Below, piece after piece: positions 1-10,000 of a stretch of DNA of 32,633 nt (the first letter of the stretch is position 1; each line of letters begins with the position of its first letter). The notes beneath the pieces are model-generated. The model was not told the DNA's origin. It did not search any database and worked only from the letters and a program-made list of their open reading frames with translations. Source of the stretch: Pseudomonadota bacterium (GTDB taxonomy: Bacteria; Myxococcota; Myxococcia; Myxococcales; Myxococcaceae). A program made the position numbers and the translations under genes. The stretch lies in NCBI GenBank assembly GCA_009786315.1, contig WQTM01000229.1, positions 1 to 32,633 of the forward strand, written 5' to 3'.

Positions 1-481
1 CTTTGGGGGGGGGGGCCTCTCCTTCTCCTTCTACCTCCACCTCTGTGGCTTCCCCCTCTGCCACCCACAGGTTTTTTTGTGCGAATATACGTGCTTGCAT
101 GGCCTTCGCATAGGCTTTGCGGTCCGTCAGCACGCGCAGTGCGCGCACGGCGGGGCCCTTGGAGGCATTCAGCGTGAGGAAGTGTATACCGGCCGTGTCA
201 GCGCAGAGGGCCATATGGCCGCCGAGGGCGTCAAGCTCCCGCACGAGTTGGGCTTTGGCCGTACCTCCAATAGAAGGGTTGCAACTCAGCGTACCTATAT
301 GGTTTTTGTCGAGGACAACGGCCACGGTGGAAAAGCCGCGGCCTGCGGCGGCGAGGGCGGCCTCGCAGCCGGCATGTCCCAGGCCGATGACGCCGACGTC
401 AAAGCGTTTGGGGAAGGGTTGGGCAATATGAGCAAGCACGGGTGCAAGAGAGCATGCTGAGGCCCAGGCAGCAAGCGCCAT
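1..481 (-). CDS. mnmG: MnmG (GidA) tRNA uridine modification enzyme, N-terminal part, truncated by window edge
   Basis: This gene is missing from the ORF track because it runs off the left edge. The minus-strand reading from ATG at 481 stays open to base 1 (about 160 codons). It contains the FAD-binding Rossmann motif GLGHAGCEAA near residue 36, then SCNPSIGGTAKAQLVRE and the block NASKGPAVRALR followed by DRKAYAKAM, all hallmarks of the MnmG N-terminus. MnmG works with MnmE to install carboxymethylaminomethyl groups on U34 of certain tRNAs, using FAD. About 30 residues precede the Rossmann strand, longer than usual; a GTG 14 codons inside could be the real start, and neither start has a clear Shine-Dalgarno sequence. 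Near the window edge the protein becomes Glu-rich and then Pro-rich over an 11-base poly-C run. The gene is divergent from gyrA. The family call is firm; the start is uncertain. Confidence 0.9.
   Translation of the reverse strand, partial: MALAAWASACSLAPVLAHIAQPFPKRFDVGVIGLGHAGCEAALAAAGRGFSTVAVVLDKNHIGTLSCNPSIGGTAKAQLVRELDALGGHMALCADTAGIHFLTLNASKGPAVRALRVLTDRKAYAKAMQARIFAQKNLWVAEGEATEVEVEGEGEAPPPK
5..15. repeat. Poly-G run of 11 (poly-C in mnmG sense)
   Basis: Eleven consecutive G on the plus strand read as the Pro codons of EAPPPPK in mnmG. A run this long inside a coding sequence is prone to slippage and also to sequencing error. The downstream reading frame lies outside the window, so its integrity cannot be judged here. 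Confidence 0.9.
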
Positions 482-591
482 GTGGGATGGGGCAACAAGG
501 AGGAGGGGCAGGGGGCCAGGAAAAATAAAGTGGAGAAGGTGTGTTGAAAAGCCCGGCAAATGTGTCAAAAAGGCCAGACTAAGGGATACTT

Positions 592-3318
592 ATGTCGGAA
601 GAAAAGCAAGCGCCCGGTGTGGCGGATGGTGTGCCGAACTCGGCAGGAGAAGTCAGCGTCGTCACCATTGAAGAGGAGATGCGCCGCAGCTATTTGGACT
701 ATTCCATGAGCGTTATTGTCGGGCGCGCCCTGCCGGACATACGCGACGGACTCAAGCCTGTGCACCGGCGTGTGTTGTTTGCCATGCACGAGTTGTCCAA
801 CACGCACCAGCGTCCCTACAAAAAGTCAGCGCGCGTGGTGGGTGACGTCATCGGCAAATACCACCCGCACGGGGACCAAGCCGTCTATGACGCTTTGGTA
901 CGTATGGCGCAACCCTGGTCCATGCGTTTGCCATTGGTAGACGGGCAGGGGAATTTTGGCTCCGTGGATGGGGATGAGGCGGCGGCCATGCGCTACACTG
1001 AAGTACGCATGGAACGCCTTTGCGAGCACATGCTTGCGGACCTCGAGAAGGACACGGTGGATTTTTCACCCAATTATGATGGCCAGGACTTGGAGCCGAA
1101 CGTATTGCCGGCGCGTTTTCCAAACCTCTTGGTGAATGGCTCCGAAGGTATTGCCGTAGGCATGGCCACCAAAATTCCCCCGCACAATTTAGGGGAGGTG
1201 GTGGATGCGGCGGTACACTTGGTGGACAACCCTTCTGCCGACGTATTGGAGTTGATGCATTTTATACAGGGGCCGGATTTTCCGACAGCTGGTTTCATTC
1301 TCGGGAGGGAGGGCATACGCAAGGCCTATGAGACGGGGCGCGGCAGTGTTGCCATGCGTGCGAAGACGGACATAGAAGTCCACCCGAAGACAGAGCGCGA
1401 AAGCATTGTGGTGACGGAAATACCTTTTCAGGTGAACAAGGCGCGGTTGATTGAGCGCATTGCAGAACTTGTCAACGAGAAGAAGTTGGAAGGCATTTCA
1501 GACATACGTGACGAGTCAGACCGCAAAGGCATGCGGGTGGTGATTGAGTTGAAGAGGGATGCTGTTTCGGCCGTTGTCCTCAACAACCTCTATGCCCAGA
1601 CGCCGCTGCAAAGCTCCTTTGGGGTGGTGATGTTGGCCATTGTTGACGGCCAGCCGCGCATATTGACTTTGAAAGAGGTGCTTGAGCGCTTTTTGTTGCA
1701 CCGGCGGGAAGTGGTGACGCGCCGAAGCCGTTTTGAGTTGAAGAAAGCCAAGGAGCGTTTGCACATTACAGAAGGGCTTTTGGTTGCGCAGGATGTGATA
1801 GACCATGTCATTTCCATTATTCGCGCTTCGCCGGATGTGAAGGAGGCCAAGTGGGGCCTGACGCATGCTTTTTGTGAAGCGCTTTATGAAAACCCGCTGT
1901 TTGCGCAGTTGCCGAGACTCGAAACGGAGCATTTGGGGGCGCAAATAGAGATGTTGGTTGCGCGAGCCAGGGAGGTTTTGCCGGACTATTCAGGTTTGTC
2001 TTTTGACTATACGGCTTCGGGTTTTTCCGAGGAGCAGGCAACCAACATTTTGGAGATGCGGTTGCAGCGTTTGACGGGGATGCAGAAGGAGGAGCTATTC
2101 AAGGAGATGGTGGAACTTTGCAAGACGGTTGCCTACCTTGAAGACATTCTCGGCAACGAGTCCTCGCTGTTGAGGGTTATAAAAACAGAGTTGTTGGAGG
2201 TACGCGAGCGCTATGCCGACGAGCGGCGCACAGAAATTATTGCGCAGGCGGGCGAGCTTTCGACGGAGGACCTCATTGCCAACGAGCCCATGGTGGTGAC
2301 TTTGTCGCATGCGGGCTACATTAAGCGGACGTCGCTTTCCGAATACCGGGCACAGAGGCGTGGTGGCCGGGGGAAGATGGGGGCGACGACGAAGGAAGAC
2401 GACTTTATTTCCGACGTATTTATTGCCAGCACGCACTCGTTTTTGATGCCGATAACCACGCATGGCAAGCTTTACTGGTTGAAGGTGCACGAGCTTCCAT
2501 TGGCCTCACGAGCTTCCCGAGGGAAGCCCATTGTCAACTTTTTGCAGTTAGCGGAGGGGGAGAAGTTGGCGCAGGTTTTGGTGGCCAAGGAATTTTCCGA
2601 CCACCTTTTTGTTTTGTTTGTTTCCAAGAAGGGGACGGTGAAGCGCACGGACTTGTCGGCGTTTTCAAACGTACGCTCCTCCGGCATTATTGCCCTGGGC
2701 ATTGAGGAAGGCGACGGGCTGGTAGCGGTGAAGTTGACGGACGGGACGAAGGATGTGTTGTTGTCCACGGCGCAAGGACTCAGCATTCGTTTTGCGGAGA
2801 CAGACGTACGCTCCATGGGGCGGGTGGCCTACGGGGTGAAGGGCATTACTCTGGCCGAGGGGGACGAAGTGGTAGGAGCCGAGGTAGTGGAGAAGGGGGC
2901 CACGTTGTTGACGGTAACGGAGCGAGGTTTTGGCAAGCGGACGAAGGAGTCCGAATACCGCCGGCAAGGCCGCGGCGGCAAGGGCATTATTGACATAAAA
3001 ACCACGGCGAGGAACGGCCAGGTGGTGGGCCTCATTCAGGTGAAGGACGAGGAGGAGGTGATGTTGATGACCAACGCGGGGACACTCATACGCATGGTAG
3101 CGAAGGAGATTTCCGTCATTGGCCGCAACACCCAAGGCGTACGCCTGATTGCCTTGGAGGACGAAGAAGAGAAAGTAGCGGGGATTTCGCGCCTACCTGA
3201 AATAGCGGAGGAGGGTGGTGTGGCAGAAGGAGAAGACAGTGGGGAGGCCGAAGCCCCCCCGTCCACAGACGAGCCAAGCCCCCCGTCTGCAAGTGAGACT
3301 CAGGGCGAGCCCGCATAG
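592..3318 (+). CDS. gyrA: DNA gyrase subunit A
   Basis: This is a full-length GyrA of 908 residues (E. coli about 875), the DNA-cleaving and DNA-wrapping subunit that introduces negative supercoils together with GyrB. The winged-helix and tower cleavage region starts near residue 25. The catalytic tyrosine is Y135 in AAAMRYTE (E. coli Y122). The C-terminal beta-pinwheel carries the GyrA box QRRGGRG at about 588-594, which marks gyrase rather than topoisomerase IV. A second related motif, GRGGKG, occurs later. The last 45 residues are an acidic, Pro/Ser-rich tail. In the quinolone pocket [10 protein letters not shown], the residue equivalent to E. coli Ser83 is Gln96, while the Asp87 equivalent (D100) is kept. 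The start is ATG with AAGGGA five bases upstream. The gene is divergent from mnmG. Leu codons are dominated by TTG. Confidence 0.98.
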   Translation: MSEEKQAPGVADGVPNSAGEVSVVTIEEEMRRSYLDYSMSVIVGRALPDIRDGLKPVHRRVLFAMHELSNTHQRPYKKSARVVGDVIGKYHPHGDQAVYDALVRMAQPWSMRLPLVDGQGNFGSVDGDEAAAMRYTEVRMERLCEHMLADLEKDTVDFSPNYDGQDLEPNVLPARFPNLLVNGSEGIAVGMATKIPPHNLGEVVDAAVHLVDNPSADVLELMHFIQGPDFPTAGFILGREGIRKAYETGRGSVAMRAKTDIEVHPKTERESIVVTEIPFQVNKARLIERIAELVNEKKLEGISDIRDESDRKGMRVVIELKRDAVSAVVLNNLYAQTPLQSSFGVVMLAIVDGQPRILTLKEVLERFLLHRREVVTRRSRFELKKAKERLHITEGLLVAQDVIDHVISIIRASPDVKEAKWGLTHAFCEALYENPLFAQLPRLETEHLGAQIEMLVARAREVLPDYSGLSFDYTASGFSEEQATNILEMRLQRLTGMQKEELFKEMVELCKTVAYLEDILGNESSLLRVIKTELLEVRERYADERRTEIIAQAGELSTEDLIANEPMVVTLSHAGYIKRTSLSEYRAQRRGGRGKMGATTKEDDFISDVFIASTHSFLMPITTHGKLYWLKVHELPLASRASRGKPIVNFLQLAEGEKLAQVLVAKEFSDHLFVLFVSKKGTVKRTDLSAFSNVRSSGIIALGIEEGDGLVAVKLTDGTKDVLLSTAQGLSIRFAETDVRSMGRVAYGVKGITLAEGDEVVGAEVVEKGATLLTVTERGFGKRTKESEYRRQGRGGKGIIDIKTTARNGQVVGLIQVKDEEEVMLMTNAGTLIRMVAKEISVIGRNTQGVRLIALEDEEEKVAGISRLPEIAEEGGVAEGEDSGEAEAPPSTDEPSPPSASETQGEPA

Positions 3319-3333
3319 GTGGTGCGAGGGGTT

Positions 3334-3366
3334 TAAGCCACTTAGGTGTTGTTAGCCACTGGCTTA
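3334..3366 (+). terminator. Weak hairpin after gyrA
   Basis: Sixteen bases after the gyrA stop, TAAGCCA (3334-3340) can pair with TGGCTTA (3360-3366) across a 19-base loop. No T-tract follows, so this is at best a weak or Rho-assisted terminator or an mRNA 3' structure. gyrA and the comEA-like gene may be co-transcribed through it. Confidence 0.25.
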
Positions 3367-3400
3367 GAACCTGCATTTGGCATGGGGGGGTGGACGCCAA

Positions 3401-3406
3401 AGGAGG
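3401..3406 (+). promoter_or_regulatory. Shine-Dalgarno AGGAGG deciding the comEA-like start
   Basis: A perfect AGGAGG lies nine bases before the GTG at 3416. It supports that codon over the ATG at 3377 given by the ORF track, which would add 13 basic residues in front of the signal peptide. Confidence 0.7.
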
Positions 3407-3415
3407 CAGGTGCAG

Positions 3416-3769
3416 GTGAAGGAAGCATTGTTGAAGAAGGTTTGGGCGAAGAAGTTTTGGATATGTTTTTTTCTATTGGGTGCAGGGGTAGCAGAAGCCA
3501 AGGGGGAGGAGCCTTTGTTGAACAAGCGGGGCGAGGCACTGGTGGGGCGGCTGAATTTGAATGAAGCGACGGCGGCGCAGCTGAGCGAGTTGCCCGGCAT
3601 AGGCCCCGTGCTTGCAGAGCGCATTATACAATGGCGCCAGAAGAAACCCTTCAAACGTATTGAGGATTTATTGCGAGTGAAGGGGGTTGGCCGGAAGCGG
3701 TTTATAAAGTGGAAGTCTTTTTTGCATACAGACGGCCCAACGGAGTTGAGGTGGCAGCCCAGGGAGTGA
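3416..3769 (+). CDS. ComEA-like secreted helix-hairpin-helix protein
   Basis: From GTG 3416 the product is 117 residues: a lysine-rich N-terminus, the hydrophobic stretch FWICFFLLGAG with a plausible signal-peptidase site after GVAEA, then a tandem helix-hairpin-helix unit. The core motif is LNLNEATAAQLSELPGIGP, followed by a second hairpin, LLRVKGVGRKRF. ComEA-family HhH domains bind double-stranded DNA without sequence specificity; periplasmic members pull transforming DNA through the outer membrane during natural competence. Short HhH proteins of this kind are also found in species with no known competence, and no other com gene is visible, so a role in DNA uptake is inferred. The gene lies 97 bases after gyrA in the same direction. 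A short basic, Trp-containing tail follows the HhH core. Confidence 0.85.
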   Translation: MKEALLKKVWAKKFWICFFLLGAGVAEAKGEEPLLNKRGEALVGRLNLNEATAAQLSELPGIGPVLAERIIQWRQKKPFKRIEDLLRVKGVGRKRFIKWKSFLHTDGPTELRWQPRE

Positions 3770-4073
3770 GGCAAGAGGGTGTTGTGGTGGGGTTGCCACA
3801 GGTACCCGGGGGGAGGGGCGGGTATACACAACAAGGTGAGGGAGTTTCGGCTATTCATATTTGGCAGGTTTTGTGCTAATGGGTTTTGGGGAGTGCCCAC
3901 AGCAGTATGAGGTGGAGGGGGTTATTAGTGCGTTGAAATAATTGAAGAAGGGAAATAAGACGCACAAGGTGTAAACCAATGCAGCCGATTTCCTGACATT
4001 TTGCTAAAGAAAAGCGAAGATTATTTTAAATTTTTCCCTGACTGTGCTGCAGAGACAGGCATTAGCGTGAGCG
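3770..4073. other. 304-base gap between the comEA-like gene and the giant TPR gene
   Basis: No convincing gene is seen. The left half is G-rich and contains small inverted repeats: TGTGG/CCACA at 3784-3800, enclosed by TGTTGTG/CACAACA at 3780-3833. These could form a weak 3' structure for the upstream gene. The right part (about 3930-4050) is AT-richer and ends about 25 bases before the TPR start. TTGCTA near 4011 followed by the TATTTTAAAT stretch is a possible but poor promoter for the downstream operon. The ORF-track entry on the minus strand here shows no recognisable domain. Confidence 0.5.
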
Positions 4074-7000
4074 ATGGCAACTGAAACTGAGAAGCAACCT
4101 GAGGTGCTGGCCCTTGGGCCAGAGTTGCGTTTAATAGACAGGCGAGCCTTTGTAGGCTTTCCCTCCATGGAGTTTGCGCCGGGCATTCACATTTTGGATT
4201 TTGCGTTGCAGATTCCGGAGATGAGTTTCCCGTTGAACATTACGGGTGGGGTAGCGCGTTTCCAGAAGAAGAAGCTGCATTTTGGGTATTTGACATTGCA
4301 AATAGACGCGCAGGTGGTGTTGCGTCGGTTGCAGGAGTTATTGCCGCTGCTTTCGGGCATAAAGGGTTTTTCGCTGGATTTTCGCAATGGTTTTATAGAG
4401 GGGCAAGGTTGGTTGAATGCCGTCCCCTTTACATTGAAGATTGCCTTTGACGGTGATGGGGAGACGCTGGCTGTTTATTTTTATGACTTTCGTCTTTATG
4501 CCTATGCGGCGATGCCTGTACCACGTTTAGCGGTGCAACTGGTAGAGGCCATAGAGGCTTCCGGCATGTTGCCGGAGGTTTGTTTGCAGGGGGTGCATGG
4601 GTTTACGACGCGTATATTGCCTGGTTTGGTGGAGAGGGCGGCGGTTTCTCGGGGTTACCGTATTCCCTCATTGGAGATGGCGCGGGTAGCGGAGGCCAGT
4701 GTAGACGCGAGGGGAATTCGGCTGAAGTTTTCGGCGGGGGGGATGCCGCCCCTTGTATTACCAGACGAGTCCCTGTTGTTGAACCTTGAAGGTGCGCGTG
4801 CTTTTGCGGATGCAGAGCGTTTGTTGGCCGGTGGCCGGTTGGATGAGGCGCGCAATGCCTATTTGAAGCTTGGCGATGCGATGGAGGCACACCCTTTTGC
4901 GGTGGAGCGTTTGTTGAGTTTAATGGCAGCCGAGACTCAGGCGCATGAATTTGCTTTGGACTTAACGCAGTCCCTGTTGCGCCGGAGGCCGCAGTCCGCG
5001 ACGGCCCTATGGACAGAAGCTGTCATTCACGAAAAGCGTGGTGAGGTTGTGCAGGCGGGGGAGTGTTTTTTGAAGTTGTGCCAGTTGGCCCGAAAGAACG
5101 GGGAGGAGACTTCGGCTTTTTTTGCAGCGACGGCAGCTGTGCGTTTGTGCAAGGAGCAGGCGCCGCAGGTAGCGGTTGCTGCTTTGCATGAAGCCTTAGG
5201 GGTACGCCCAGACCACGTACCCTCGTTGAGAGCCTTGGCAGAGTCTTGCGACATAGCAGAAGACAGGGCCGGCGCCATACGTGCCTACCGGCGCCTTGCA
5301 GCGCTTTCGCGTGACAGTGTTGAAGTGGCGCATGCGCACACGCACCTGGCCAGGCTTTGCGCCATGTCCTCAGAAGAATTGGCTGGAGCCAGGTTACATT
5401 GTGAAGCAGCGCTGCGTATTTTGCCTGACCACCCGGAGGCTCTCCTACGCCTTGGGCAATTGTGTTTCCAAGGGGACGAGCATTTGCGGGCACTCAAGAC
5501 ATTGGACCGGCTGCGTCAGGTGGCCTTGTTGCGCCACGACATTCCGCTTGTAGGCGAAGCCAACATATGGGCAGGGAAGGTTTGGGAGGAGGGCCTCAAG
5601 CAGCCGGAGAATGCACTGCTTCGCTACCGTGAGGCGGTTTCGCTTTTGCCAAATTCTGCACAAGCCCTGTTGAGCCAGGGGCGCGTAGCCGAGGTTTTGG
5701 GACATTTTCCAGAGGCCCTGACGGCATACCAGCAGGCCATTGAGTTGGTAGGCCCTTCACCGCAGTTGAAGGAAAACCGGAGGATGGCTTCGCATGCGCA
5801 CCGTGCGCTGGCGCACCTTTACCAGGCGCGAATGGAAAACCCGGGGCTTGCGCAAACACATTTGGAGGCAGCACTCTTTTTGGAGCCGTCGGATGTGTCT
5901 TTGCTTGAGGAGTTGTTGCCGAAACTCCGCAATGCCGGCAAGTTGGCAGAGCTTGCGGATTTGTGTGAGCGTGCTGTCTCCTTTGTCAGCGCCCCGCAGA
6001 AGCGGACGGAACTTTTGTTGGAGGCGGCAGAGCTTTACCGTGGACCTTTGAGCAACCCCGAGCGCGCCCTCAAGTTGCTTTTGACGGCGTTTGATATGAT
6101 GCCGACGCACCGCCCTATTTTGGAGGCTTTGTTGTCGCTGGCGGAGGCGATGCAAAACAGTGCATTGGTTTGCAAGGTGCTGCGGAATTTGGTGTTGCAA
6201 GAGGCAGATACCCGGAAGAAGGTTTTGTTGCACCGACGTTTGGCCATTTCCGCGAAGGTTGCGGGAGATTTTCCTCTGGCCATTGCCTCTTTGAATGCGG
6301 TGCTCCAAGAAGAGCCTGAGGATGTGGTATTGCTTGGAGAACTCAGCCATTTACTTCGTTTGCAGCATGACATGTCTGCACTGGTTGTCGTTTTGGAAAA
6401 GCGTGGGGACATTGCGTTTCGTCAGGGAGACAAGTCCATGGCAACGCAGGCTTTTCGAGAGTTGTCCTCTGTTTTCGAAGCCAAACTGGGCCGCAAGAAA
6501 GAAGCCTTGGAAGTGCTTCAAAAGGTGGCTTTTTGGACCAAAGAGCCGGGCAGTCTTTCAGAGTTGGTTGAATTGGCATGGAGGTGTGAGCGGGCGGATG
6601 TAGCCAAAGAAGCTTTGGAGACATGGCTTGCGCTCCCTTCCTCGGCGAACAAACCGGAGCAAATTGCCAAAATACGTGCGCAATTAGGGAAGGCCTATGA
6701 AGGGTTGGGGGACAAAGAGGCTGCCAAGCAGTGTTATGCAGAGGCTTTTGTGTACCGGCGCTTGGATGATGAGTTGGCCAGCAAGCTGGAAGCCATGTTG
6801 CGCAACCAAGCTTCCTATGTTGAGTTGGCTGAGTTTTGGAACCAGCGAGCACAAGCTTTGGGTGGAGCAGGCCGTATTCGCGAAGCGTCCTTATTTTATT
6901 TCCAAAGTGCGCAGCAGCTTTTGGATTTGTCTCAAAGTGTGTTGGCAATGCAGCGTTTGCAGGCGGCCGTTGAGGTGGCGCCGAACAGCCCGGAGGCGGC

Positions 7001-10000
7001 CTATGCTTTGGAGCAGATGGCGAGGATGGCCCAAGGCAGTGGCGAGACTCAAGAAGCCGCGCGGCTTTGGGCCGAGTGCGCTGCTTGTACCACGGAGCCC
7101 ACGAGGGCTGCTGAAAGCTACTGGGCTGCTGCTCAGCTGAAAGTTGGAGAACCTGAGGAAATAGAGCTTTTGACGAAAGCTATTGCCTGCAATGGCTTGT
7201 TGTTGGCTGCCAGACTCAGAAGAAGCCTGTTGGAGCAGAAGGTGGAGCCGGCTGTTGTTTTGGAGGACTGTGAAATTTTGTTGGGCGCCACAGAACAAGA
7301 GCGCGCTTTTTTGGCCATAGACCGCATTGGAGTTGCCAGACGTGCTGCTTTTTGTGCGCATGCGCTTTCTCAAAGCAAGAGGGCGGCTGAGCTGGTTGAA
7401 ATATGCTTGCCCTACGTTTCGCAAGACGTTGAGTTGTTGAGAATGGCCGTGTCGCTTTTTCAGGTGACGGGAAATGTTTCTGCTGAAGTTGAATGCCTGG
7501 AAAAGTTATGGCCGTTGGTGTCTCAAGAAGAGTCCAAAGTGGTGCGGCGCAAATACATTGAGGTGTCGCTTTCACTGGGGGTGAAGGCGTCTATTGTTGA
7601 GTTGTTGCGTCAGGCTTTTTTTGAAGAAGCAGAAGATGCTTGGGCGCCACAACTGCTTTGGAGATATGCTCGCGATGAAGCGGCTGACTCAGAGAAAATA
7701 CTTTGGCTAGAAGCGCTCATTCGCTGCTCCTTTGGGGAGCAGAAAGCCTCTTGGTTTTGGGAGCGAGCAAACCTCTATACGGCCATGGGTGACTTCGCAA
7801 AAACCAAAGAGGATTTGCGGCAAGTCAGCGCCTTGTTGGTTTCGCCTCCTGAGAAACTTTGGGTACAACTTGCAGGGATTGAGTGTGAGCTTGGAGCATT
7901 TGGCGAAGAGTTGGCATGTTGGAAACGAGTTGTAGATGCAGGAATGACAGACAGTGTTGTCCTGCAGAAGGCGGCAGACCGGGTGGTTGTGTTGGCACAA
8001 ATGCCTCAAGCTGTTTGGAACATGCAGGCTTGGGAACTTGCGCTCAACTTGCCCATTTCAGAAGCGCTACGCTCTCAGGCTTGGATGTGTTTGGCACGGA
8101 AAAAGGCTGAAGAAGGAGATGTTGTTGCTGCGGAGGAGGCTTTTGCCCAAGCGGCACAGCAGGGCCCCAATGTGTTGCGGGTCGAAGCCCTGCTGGCGCG
8201 TGCCCAGTCCTTGGAAGCAAGGAACATGCTTGTAGAGGCAGGCCAGGCGTTTGATGCGGTTTTGGCATTGTCTCCCTCCAATAAAACAGCGATGGACGGT
8301 TATAAACGCTGTTTGAAAGAGGTTGGCGACTTTGAGAATTTGTCTGAGGTACTTTCCACAGAAGCGCTGCGTGCGCCGAAGGCGCAAGCGGCGCTGCTTT
8401 ATGAAGAGTTGGCCCATATTTATTTGGACAAACTGAGTTGGCCGACTCCGGGAGAGGCGGCGCTCCGAAGAGCCATTGTGTTGGGAAATTCAAGCCAAGC
8501 CTTGCGGGTTACGTTGGCGGAGCTTTTGGCCCAAAAGAATGAATTCCAAGAGGCCATTGGTTTTTTAGAAGCAGCGGCCAAAACAGCTTCCCCCACTCAA
8601 GCGGCAAATTTATTGAGGTATGCGGCGAAGTGGGCGCAGAAGTTGGGTGACGATGGCAGAGAATTGCATTTGTTGAGGGAGGCGCAAAAACTTCATTCTG
8701 CTGAAGGGGAGGAGTTGAGTCGTTTTGCGCAACTGCTTTATTTCAAAGGTGCAGTAGGGGAAGCTTTGCCTGTTGTCAGGCAGTGGGCCCATGCTTTGGA
8801 TGCGTCTGCATTTCCCGAAGAAAGCCAGAAGGCCAAACTCTATTTGGCGGATGTTTTGGAGACGGCTGGGGAGCTAGAGGAGGCAAGGCTTGTTTTGGAA
8901 GGCATTTTGGCCTCTTCGCCGCAATGTTTGCCGGCGCTCAACAAGATGGTGGCATTGCTTGCTGCTGGGAAGACGGAAGCCGGGATGGTTTTTTGGTGCA
9001 AGCATTTTGAGCGGCAGGCGATGGGGGAGAGTTTTTTGGGCCAAACATTGGCATTTGCGCGCCAGGCTTTTGTTGAATTTCAGAATGCGTCTTTGGGTGA
9101 AAGTTTGTTTTTGTTGGCAGAGAAAACAGCCGAAGACATACGTGGCTTGCAAGAGGAGCATGTAGCGTTGCTTCGTCCGCTCAACCAGCCGGAGTTTGCA
9201 GCCAGGCATTTGAACAAGCTTGCGTTGTTGCGTTTAGGGGCGGGGGATATTCAAGGTGCGTTGGAGGCATGGGAAGAAGAAATAGGTGCGCAGGAGGCAT
9301 TGGGGAACACCCATGAAGTTTTGCGTACGCTTCAGGCCATGGCTGAGCTTTGTGGGGGCGAGGGGAGAAACCAGGAAGCTGCGAAAATTTATATTCGGCA
9401 AGCGCGTTTGGTTATAGAGAAGCAGGAGGCTTGGCAAGGGGCCTTGGGCTATTTGGAGGCGGCATGGAGGCATTCAGCGCAGTGGGAGGTTGCTGATTTT
9501 GGGCGCAAGACAGCCCAGAGGGTGGAGCAAGCAGAGGCCAAGGTATTGTGGCAGTTACGTTGTATAGAAAGCGCGCCGGAGAAGGAGGAGAAGGCGAAGT
9601 CTCTGGTAGCGCTTGCAGACATTTACCAGGGGCTTTGGGATTTCGACAAGCAGCAAGAAACCCTCAAGGCGGCCCTTGAGTTACATCCCCGTTTTGAGTT
9701 GGCAGAGCAGCGTCTTTTGGTACTTTGGGAAAGCCAAAACCGTCAAGAAGAGGCGGCCATTTATTTTGAAACGTTGGCTGTTTCGTTGGTTGGAGGTGAG
9801 CGAGCTTCCTTGCTTATGCGGGCGGCAGAGATATGGGAGGGGAAACCCGGTTATGAAGCCCAGGCTGTTTCGGCTTTGTTGGCTGCGCGTATTGCTGCGC
9901 CTGAAGACGTGGATTTGTTGTTGTGCATTGCGGACAAACTTCACAAGTTAGGGTGCTACAACGAGGCGGCGGAGTTTGACGAGAGTTTGCTCAAGCAAAG

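Noticed and set aside
77-460. Plus-strand ORFs of 127 and 104 aa at the left edge
   Set aside because: They are antisense to the clear MnmG N-terminus on the minus strand, and their proteins match nothing recognisable.
3364-3900. 178-aa minus-strand ORF opposite the comEA-like gene
   Set aside because: The plus strand has a clear signal peptide, HhH motifs and a perfect Shine-Dalgarno; the minus-strand product has no domain.
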